Under the pieces are notes generated by a model, which was not told where the DNA came from, searched no databases, and saw only the letters and a list, made by a program, of their open reading frames with translations. This document shows positions 7,942 through 12,791 of a DNA stretch of 12,791 bases, piece after piece. The number at the start of each line of letters is the position of its first letter. The first letter of the stretch is position 1. The DNA is from JALOAT01 sp050179875 (GTDB lineage Bacteria; Pseudomonadota; Gammaproteobacteria; Thiohalomonadales; Thiohalomonadaceae). The stretch spans positions 1 to 12,791 of the forward strand of contig JBFXES010000076.1 of NCBI GenBank assembly GCA_050179875.1, read 5' to 3'. Made by a program: the position numbers and the translations under genes.

Positions 7942-8675
7942 AGAAATCCCTCATCGTCCTGGCGGCGGCGCTGCTGTTGTCCGCCTGCTCCGGCATGCCC
8001 ACGCGCGACCCGCGTTCCGCCCAGGTGAACGCCGAACTGGGCCTGCGCTACATGCTGCAGGGCCAGAACGAGATCGCGCTGGAGAAACTGAACCGCGCCC
8101 TGGAACAGGATCCGAAATCGCCCGTCGCCCATCACTACCTCGCCGAGCTCTACCGGCGCCTGGGCGAGAGCGAGGATGCGGATCGCCATTTCCGCCGCGC
8201 CATCGACCTCGATGACACGAACTCCAGCATCTACAACAACTACGGGGTGTTTCTCTGCAACGAGAAGCGCTATGAGGAGGCGGAGAAGCAGTTCCTCAAG
8301 GTGCTGGCGAATCCGGTCTATGCGGGCCGCGCCCAGACCCTCGAAAACCTCGGCGTGTGCATGCGCGCCGCAGGGGACTCCGCCAAGGCCACCGAATATT
8401 TCCGCAAGGCCCTGCAGGCCGATCCCAAGTCCGCCATCGCGCTGCTCGGCATGGCCGAGCTGAGCCACGCCGCCGGCAACGCCCTCTCGGCCCGCGCCTA
8501 CCTGCAACGCTACAACGAGGTGGGGCCGCATACACCCGAATCCCTGTGGCTGGGCGTGCGCGTGGAGCGGGCGCTGGGCAACAAGGGGGCGGCAGGCAGC
8601 TACGGCCTGCTGCTCAAGAACCGCTTTCCCGATTCGCAAGAGGCGGGACGTTACCTGAGGAGCGAACAGCCGTGA
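7938..8675 (+). CDS. pilW: Type IV pilus biogenesis TPR lipoprotein PilW/PilF
   Basis: This is an outer-membrane lipoprotein of the PilF/PilW family, the pilotin that places and assembles the PilQ secretin for type IV pili. It has 245 residues. A lipoprotein signal peptide, MKKSLIVLAAALLLSAC, has the lipobox LSAC and lipidated Cys17. The rest is a string of TPR helices from about residue 30 to 235, for example YMLQGQNEIALEKLNRAL and NNYGVFLCNEKRYEEAEKQF. The start overlaps the rlmN stop by 4 bases, with AAGGAG upstream at 7923-7928. The rlmN-pilW-rodZ order is typical of gammaproteobacteria that make type IV pili. The lipobox and TPRs are seen directly; the pilus role comes from family and context. 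Confidence 0.9.
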   Translation: MKKSLIVLAAALLLSACSGMPTRDPRSAQVNAELGLRYMLQGQNEIALEKLNRALEQDPKSPVAHHYLAELYRRLGESEDADRHFRRAIDLDDTNSSIYNNYGVFLCNEKRYEEAEKQFLKVLANPVYAGRAQTLENLGVCMRAAGDSAKATEYFRKALQADPKSAIALLGMAELSHAAGNALSARAYLQRYNEVGPHTPESLWLGVRVERALGNKGAAGSYGLLLKNRFPDSQEAGRYLRSEQP

Positions 8676-9661
8676 GCGAGGTGTTGGAGGTCGAGACGGT
8701 CACCACGACGGCACGTCCCGGCCGGCGCCTGGCCGAGGCGCGCGAGGCGCAGGGGCTCGCACTGGAGGACGTGGCCGGCCAGCTGCGCCTGAGCCTGCAC
8801 ATCCTGCGGGCGCTCGAAAGGGACGATTACGACCAGTTGCCGCCCGCCGCCTTTGTGACCGGCTATCTGCGCGGCTATGCACGCCTGCTCGGCCTGCCCG
8901 AGCAGGAGATCCTCGACGGTTACCCCGGCGCGGAGAAGATCCCCCCGGTGGGCGTGGTGGCGTGCAGCCAGCCGCCGCAGGTGCGCGCCAGCGATCCGCG
9001 GGTGCGCGCTGTCACCTATCTGGTGTTCGGCGGGTTGATCCTGCTTTCCGCCCTGTGGTGGGCCTCACAGGAGGAGCCCGAGGTTTCGGCCCCCGCCGCG
9101 GAGGCCGTGGTGGCCGCGGCCGAAGCGCAGGCCGAACCTTCGCCTGCGCCCGCCGAGGCGCCTGCCACGGCCGATCAGGCCGCGCCGGCGAGCGGCGAGG
9201 CAGCGGCGGCCGCTTCAGCTGCGCCCGCGGTGACGAAGCCGGCGCCTGTGCCTGTCATGCCGGTCATCCGGCCCATCCTGCCTGCACCGACGCCGGCCCC
9301 GGCGCCGGCCGTCCCGGCGGAGCCCGAACCGGAGCCGGCCGCCGCCGAACCCGAGGCGCCGCCGCCGCCGCCGCTCACCGCCGACATGCCCCAGTCCAAG
9401 CTGGAACTCACCTTCTCGGGCGACTGCTGGGCCGAGGTCACCGACGCCGCCGGACGCCTGCTGGCTTATGACCTGTTCCAGGCCGGCCGCACCCTGGTGC
9501 TGCGCGGCGAGGCCCCCTTCAAGGTGTTCTTCGGCTATTCGCCCGCGGCGCAGGTGAGCCTGAACGGCGAGGTGTTCGATCACACCCCGTACCAGCGCCG
9601 CAACGATACCGCCCGTTTCCGCGTCGGCAGCACCGACGACAACGCCGCCCGGACCGACTGA
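8672..9661 (+). CDS. rodZ: Cell-shape protein RodZ
   Basis: RodZ is a bitopic inner-membrane protein that couples the MreB cytoskeleton to the periplasmic elongation machinery. It has 329 residues (E. coli 337). In order: a Cro/CI-like helix-turn-helix domain (about 17-85, GRRLAEAREAQGLALEDVA); one membrane segment (about 113-130, VTYLVFGGLILLSALWW); a long Ala/Pro/Glu-rich periplasmic linker (about 132-238); and a C-terminal beta domain (DUF4115, about 243-325, LELTFSGDCWAEVTDAAGR). The start is the GTG at 8672, which overlaps the pilW stop (GTGA) and has GAGGAG at 8657-8662. The frame is open far upstream, but only as a shadow of pilW. The stop overlaps the ispG start by one base (TGATG). 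Confidence 0.95.
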   Translation: MSEVLEVETVTTTARPGRRLAEAREAQGLALEDVAGQLRLSLHILRALERDDYDQLPPAAFVTGYLRGYARLLGLPEQEILDGYPGAEKIPPVGVVACSQPPQVRASDPRVRAVTYLVFGGLILLSALWWASQEEPEVSAPAAEAVVAAAEAQAEPSPAPAEAPATADQAAPASGEAAAAASAAPAVTKPAPVPVMPVIRPILPAPTPAPAPAVPAEPEPEPAAAEPEAPPPPPLTADMPQSKLELTFSGDCWAEVTDAAGRLLAYDLFQAGRTLVLRGEAPFKVFFGYSPAAQVSLNGEVFDHTPYQRRNDTARFRVGSTDDNAARTD

Positions 9662-10761
9662 TGCACAAGGAAAGCCCCATCCGCCGGCGCGTCTCGCGCC
9701 GCATCATGGTCGGCAACGTGCCGGTGGGCGGCGGCGCGCCCATCTCGGTGCAGAGCATGACCAACACCGAGACCACCGACGTGGCCGCCACGGTGGCCCA
9801 GGTGCGCGCGCTGGAGAAGGTCGGCGCCGATATCGTGCGCATCTCCGTGCCCTCGCTGGAGGCGGCCGAGGCCTTCGGCGCCATCAGGAAGCAGGTGAGC
9901 GTGCCGCTGGTGGCCGACATCCACTTCGATCACCGCATCGCCCTGCGCGTGGCCGAACTGGGCGTGGACTGCCTGCGCATCAACCCCGGCAACATCGGCC
10001 GCGAGGACCGCGTGCGCGCGGTGGTGGAGGCGGCCCGTGAGCGCGGCATTCCCATCCGCATCGGCGTGAACGCCGGTTCGCTGGAAAAGGACCTGCAGAA
10101 AAAGTACGGCGAGCCCACGCCCGAGGCCCTGGTGGAATCGGCGCTACGCCACATCGAGATCCTGGAGAAGCTGAACTTCCCCGACTTCAAGGTGAGCCTC
10201 AAGGCCTCCGACGTGTTCCTCACCGTGGAAGCCTACCGCCAGCTCGCCGGGCAGATCGAACAGCCCCTGCACCTGGGCATCACCGAGGCCGGCGGTTTCC
10301 GCTCGGGCGCGGTGAAGTCCGCCATCGGTCTCGGCATGCTGCTGGCCGAGGGCATCGGCGACACCCTGCGCGTGTCCCTCGCCGCCGATCCCGTGGAAGA
10401 GATCCGCGTGGGCTTCGACATCCTCAAGAGCCTGCGCCTGCGCAGCAAGGGCATCAATCTCATCGCCTGCCCGTCCTGCTCGCGCCAGAACTTCGATGTC
10501 ATCGCCACCGTCAACGCCCTGGAGCAGCGGCTCGAAGACATCATCGAACCCATGGACGTGGCCGTGATCGGCTGCGTGGTCAACGGCCCGGGCGAGGCCC
10601 GCGAAGCCGACATCGGCCTCGCCGGCGGCCAGCCCAACCTGCTCTACCTGGGCGGCGAACCCCATCACAAGGTGGAAAACGCCACCCTGGTGGACGAACT
10701 GGAACGCACCATCCGCGCCCGCCTCGCGGAACGTGCTGGTAAAGCGGATCAAAAGAAATAA
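9661..10761 (+). CDS. ispG: 4-hydroxy-3-methylbut-2-enyl diphosphate synthase IspG (GcpE)
   Basis: IspG converts MEcPP to HMBPP, the penultimate step of the MEP isoprenoid pathway, using a [4Fe-4S] cluster and ferredoxin or flavodoxin electrons. It has 366 residues. Cluster ligands are at the E. coli positions: Cys270 and Cys273 in CPSCSRQ, Cys305 in IGCVVNGPGE, and Glu312 as the fourth ligand. The N-terminal TIM-barrel signature VGNVPVGGGAPISVQSMT is clear. The ATG shares one base with the rodZ stop; no good ribosome-binding site is visible, so coupling is likely. The last codons (AAG AAA TAA) align with the outer end of the repeat element that follows, so the stop codon appears to lie inside it. 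Confidence 0.98.
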   Translation: MHKESPIRRRVSRRIMVGNVPVGGGAPISVQSMTNTETTDVAATVAQVRALEKVGADIVRISVPSLEAAEAFGAIRKQVSVPLVADIHFDHRIALRVAELGVDCLRINPGNIGREDRVRAVVEAARERGIPIRIGVNAGSLEKDLQKKYGEPTPEALVESALRHIEILEKLNFPDFKVSLKASDVFLTVEAYRQLAGQIEQPLHLGITEAGGFRSGAVKSAIGLGMLLAEGIGDTLRVSLAADPVEEIRVGFDILKSLRLRSKGINLIACPSCSRQNFDVIATVNALEQRLEDIIEPMDVAVIGCVVNGPGEAREADIGLAGGQPNLLYLGGEPHHKVENATLVDELERTIRARLAERAGKADQKK

Positions 10762-10876
10762 CCACGGGGGACACGGGGAACACGGGGAAAAACCACCTGT
10801 AGGAGCGGCCTCAGGCCGCTCCTACGATTTTTCCTCCCCGTGTCCCCCGTGTTCCCCGTGGTTGATGCTTTTTCTT
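10751..10876. repeat. Compound inverted-repeat element, copy 3 (ispG-hisS gap)
   Basis: The left arm starts AAAAGAAATAACC at 10751-10763, overlapping the 3' end of ispG, and continues as three G-rich units (G-runs at 10766-10770, 10775-10778 and 10784-10787). The right arm is the inverse design (C-runs at 10836-10839, 10844-10848, 10854-10857) ending GGTTGATGCTTTTTCTT. The five-base run is the outer unit in the left arm but the middle unit in the right arm, so the arms are not exact inverses. The centre is a single REP hairpin. The hisS ribosome-binding site begins one base after the right end. Confidence 0.9.
10799..10825. repeat. REP hairpin in copy 3, possible terminator
   Basis: GTAGGAGCGGCC and its complement GGCCGCTCCTAC flank a TCA loop, a perfect 12-bp stem. 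This is the same core as the second REP unit at 6192-6212. GATTTTT follows the stem and a run of five A lies shortly before it, so a Rho-independent terminator, possibly working in both directions, is plausible. Since hisS would otherwise be read from ispG, it may lower read-through. Confidence 0.7.
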
Positions 10877-10887
10877 AGGAGTCACTG

Positions 10888-12174
10888 TTGAGCGGAAATA
10901 TTCAGGCGATCCGGGGGATGAACGACATCCTGCCGGAGGAGACACCGGTCTGGCGTTATCTGGAAGAGACGGTGACGCGTCTGCTCGCGGCCTATGGCTA
11001 TGAGGAGATCCGTCTGCCCATCCTCGAGAAGACGGAGCTGTTCAAGCGCTCCATCGGCGAGGTGACGGATATCGTCGAGAAGGAGATGTACACCTTCGAG
11101 GACCGCAACGGCGACAGCCTTACGCTGCGGCCCGAGGGCACGGCGGGTTGCGTGCGCGCCATGCTGGAACACGGCCGCGTGGGCAACCAGCAGGCGCAAC
11201 GCGTGTGGTATCGCGGACCCATGTTCCGCCACGAGCGCCCGCAGAAGGGGCGCTACCGCCAGTTCCACCAGGTGGGCATCGAGGTGTTCGGCCTCGAGGG
11301 CCCGGATGTGGATGCGGAACTGATCCTCATGACCGCGCGCCTGTGGCGTCAGCTCGGGTTGGCCGACGCCGTGAAGCTGCAGCTCAACTCCCTGGGCTCC
11401 GCGGCCTCGCGCGCCGCCTATCGCGGGATCCTGGTGAACTACCTGCAGGAGAACCACGCCGTCCTCGACGAGGACAGCCGGCGCCGCCTGCACACCAATC
11501 CGCTGCGCGTGCTCGACAGCAAGAACCCGGACATGCAGGCCATGATCGAGGCCGCGCCGCGCCTCATCGACCACCTCGACGAAGAGTCCCGCGTGCATTT
11601 CGACGGCCTGTGCGCCATCCTCGACGCCGCCGGCGTGAAGTATGAGATCAACACCCGGCTGGTGCGCGGCCTCGACTACTACGGCCGCACCGTGTTCGAG
11701 TGGGTGACCGATCGCCTCGGCGCCCAGGGCACGGTGTGCGCGGGCGGCCGCTTCGACGGGCTGGTGGAACAGCTCGGCGGCAAGCCCACGCCGGCGGTCG
11801 GCTTCGCCATGGGACTGGAACGCCTCACGGCCCTGCTGGACCCGGCCCAGGTGCCCATGGAACGCTTCCGCCCCCAGGTCTACCTGGTGCGCGTGGGCGA
11901 GCAAGCGCAGATCGCGGGCCAGCTCCTGGCCGAACGGCTGCGCGACGAACTGCCGTCCCTGCGCCTGCTCATGAACACCGGCGGCGGCAGCTTCAAGGCG
12001 CAGATGAAACGCGCGGACAAGAGCGGGGCGGCGCTGGCGCTGATCCTGGGCGAAGACGAGGCGGCCCGCGGCGTGGTCGGGGTGAAACCGCTGCGCGACG
12101 GCGGCGAGCAGCAAACGGTGTCGCAGGACGCACTGGCGGCCCATCTTGCCGAGTGCCTGCGCCGGCACGAATGA
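10888..12174 (+). CDS. hisS: Histidyl-tRNA synthetase (TTG start)
   Basis: HisRS is a class IIa aminoacyl-tRNA synthetase that charges tRNA-His; it is cytosolic and dimeric. It has 428 residues. Class II motif 2 is visible around YRGPMFRHERPQKGRYRQF, with TLRPEGTAG before it. The histidine-binding motif is LVRGLDYYGRT (from residue 258), and GFAMGLERL is motif 3. The anticodon-binding domain starts at about residue 328 (RPQVYLVRVGEQ). The start is TTG at 10888: AGGAG at 10877-10881 is 6 bases upstream, an in-frame TAG lies at 10876-10878, and the encoded SGNIQAIRGMNDILP matches the E. coli N-terminus. The first in-frame ATG (10918) falls within the conserved RGMND and would remove it. Confidence 0.97.
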   Translation: MSGNIQAIRGMNDILPEETPVWRYLEETVTRLLAAYGYEEIRLPILEKTELFKRSIGEVTDIVEKEMYTFEDRNGDSLTLRPEGTAGCVRAMLEHGRVGNQQAQRVWYRGPMFRHERPQKGRYRQFHQVGIEVFGLEGPDVDAELILMTARLWRQLGLADAVKLQLNSLGSAASRAAYRGILVNYLQENHAVLDEDSRRRLHTNPLRVLDSKNPDMQAMIEAAPRLIDHLDEESRVHFDGLCAILDAAGVKYEINTRLVRGLDYYGRTVFEWVTDRLGAQGTVCAGGRFDGLVEQLGGKPTPAVGFAMGLERLTALLDPAQVPMERFRPQVYLVRVGEQAQIAGQLLAERLRDELPSLRLLMNTGGGSFKAQMKRADKSGAALALILGEDEAARGVVGVKPLRDGGEQQTVSQDALAAHLAECLRRHE

Positions 12175-12201
12175 CAACACGAGGTTAGGGGAGGATCAGT
12201 G

Positions 12202-12791
12202 GTGGACGTTTACACATCCGAAAACGAACAAGTGGAGGCCCTGCGCCGCTGGTGGGAGAAGAACGGTCGCGCCGCGATCATCGCCTTCGCCGTGGTCATC
12301 GCCGCCGTGCTTGGCTTCCGCGCCTGGCAGGAACACAAGAACGCGCGCGCTGCCGAGGCCTCTGCGATTTACCAGCAGATGCTTGAACAGGAGGATCCGG
12401 CCGCGGTGCTGGAGAGCGGCCGCTCGCTGCTGGCCAATTACGGCGACACCGCCTACGCCAGCCTGGCGTCGCTCGCCATGGCCGCCGCCAGCGTGCAGCA
12501 GAACGACCTGGACGCCGCCGCGGGCCACCTGCGCGCCGCCATGGACGCCGCCAAGATCCCCGGCATCCGCCAGGCGGCCGCCGTGCGCCTCGCCCGCGTG
12601 CTGCTGAGCCAGGGCAAGGCCAAGGAGGCCCTCGCGGTGCTGGACGGCACCGACCCCACCGGCCTGCGCGGCGCCGTCGAGGAGGCGCGCGGCGACGCGC
12701 AACTGGCGCTCGGCGATACCGCCGCAGCCCGCCAGGCGTACCAGAACGCCCTCGCCGCCTACGGCGACGTGCCCACCAAGCAGAACCTGCT
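12202..12791 (+). CDS. yfgM: YfgM-family membrane-anchored TPR protein (3' end outside window)
   Basis: YfgM is an inner-membrane protein with a periplasmic TPR domain that associates with the Sec translocon and the chaperone PpiD in E. coli, and is thought to help secreted proteins fold. About 196 residues are visible; the family is a little over 200, so only the last part is missing. The N-terminus VDVYTSENEQVEALRRWW matches E. coli MEIYENENDQVEAVKRFF. One membrane segment follows (about 24-39, AAIIAFAVVIAAVLGF), then TPR-like helices (ARVLLSQGKAKEALAVL). The start is GTG at 12202, with GGAGG at 12190-12194 seven bases upstream; the adjacent GTG at 12199 is an alternative. The gene lies 27 bases after hisS, and bamB would be expected next. 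Confidence 0.93.
   Translation, partial: MDVYTSENEQVEALRRWWEKNGRAAIIAFAVVIAAVLGFRAWQEHKNARAAEASAIYQQMLEQEDPAAVLESGRSLLANYGDTAYASLASLAMAAASVQQNDLDAAAGHLRAAMDAAKIPGIRQAAAVRLARVLLSQGKAKEALAVLDGTDPTGLRGAVEEARGDAQLALGDTAAARQAYQNALAAYGDVPTKQNL

Noticed and set aside
8357..8671. N-terminal extension of RodZ by 105 codons
   Set aside because: The extension overlaps pilW out of frame and is Arg-rich shadow sequence; the GTG at 8672 has a ribosome-binding site and starts directly before the helix-turn-helix domain.
10882..12180. A 432-codon open frame on the - strand opposite hisS
   Set aside because: It mirrors hisS almost exactly from end to end and has the composition of a codon-bias shadow.

Overview
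The window (12,791 bases, high GC, strongly GC-biased third codon positions) looks like a chromosomal segment of a gammaproteobacterium. The gene order and protein sequences fit a Chromatiales/Ectothiorhodospiraceae-type organism (for example Thioalkalivibrio-like), but the genus is a guess. Every gene I can support lies on the + strand, and nearly all belong to well-known conserved families. The long reading frames on the - strand are codon-bias shadows.

Layout. (1) 1-6055: a large iron-sulfur cluster assembly (isc) operon. It starts with the 3' part of a second cysteine desulfurase gene (NifS/IscS-like), followed by iscS, iscU, iscA, hscB, hscA, fdx and iscX. The regulator iscR is not in view; it would be expected upstream. 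(2) 6056-6377: a 322-base gene-free stretch holding a compound inverted repeat with a REP pair in its middle, then the probable ndk promoter. (3) 6378-10761: ndk, rlmN, pilW/pilF, rodZ and ispG. From rlmN to ispG the genes overlap by 1-4 bases and are surely co-transcribed. (4) 10762-10887: a third copy of the inverted-repeat element. (5) 10888-12791: hisS (TTG start) and the first part of yfgM, which runs off the window.

Function. IscS supplies sulfur, IscU is the scaffold, HscA/HscB release the cluster, IscA is a carrier, Fdx supplies electrons and IscX modulates IscS. Two later genes, rlmN and ispG, encode [4Fe-4S] enzymes that are downstream users of such clusters. The ndk-rlmN-pilW-rodZ-ispG-hisS-yfgM order is the classic gammaproteobacterial arrangement.

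Most interesting signal. All three larger intergenic gaps (hscA-fdx, iscX-ndk, ispG-hisS) hold the same kind of element: two inverted arms made of tandem 9-base units (AACACGGGG and variants), capped at the outer ends by a short A/T-rich motif (AAAAAGC..TTAA on one strand). Two of the three copies enclose GTAGGAGCGG-type REP hairpins. One copy appears to supply the ribosome-binding site of fdx, another the stop codon of ispG. Nothing else in the window looks like an undescribed system; the genes themselves are ordinary except for an unusual catalytic loop in the first cysteine desulfurase.
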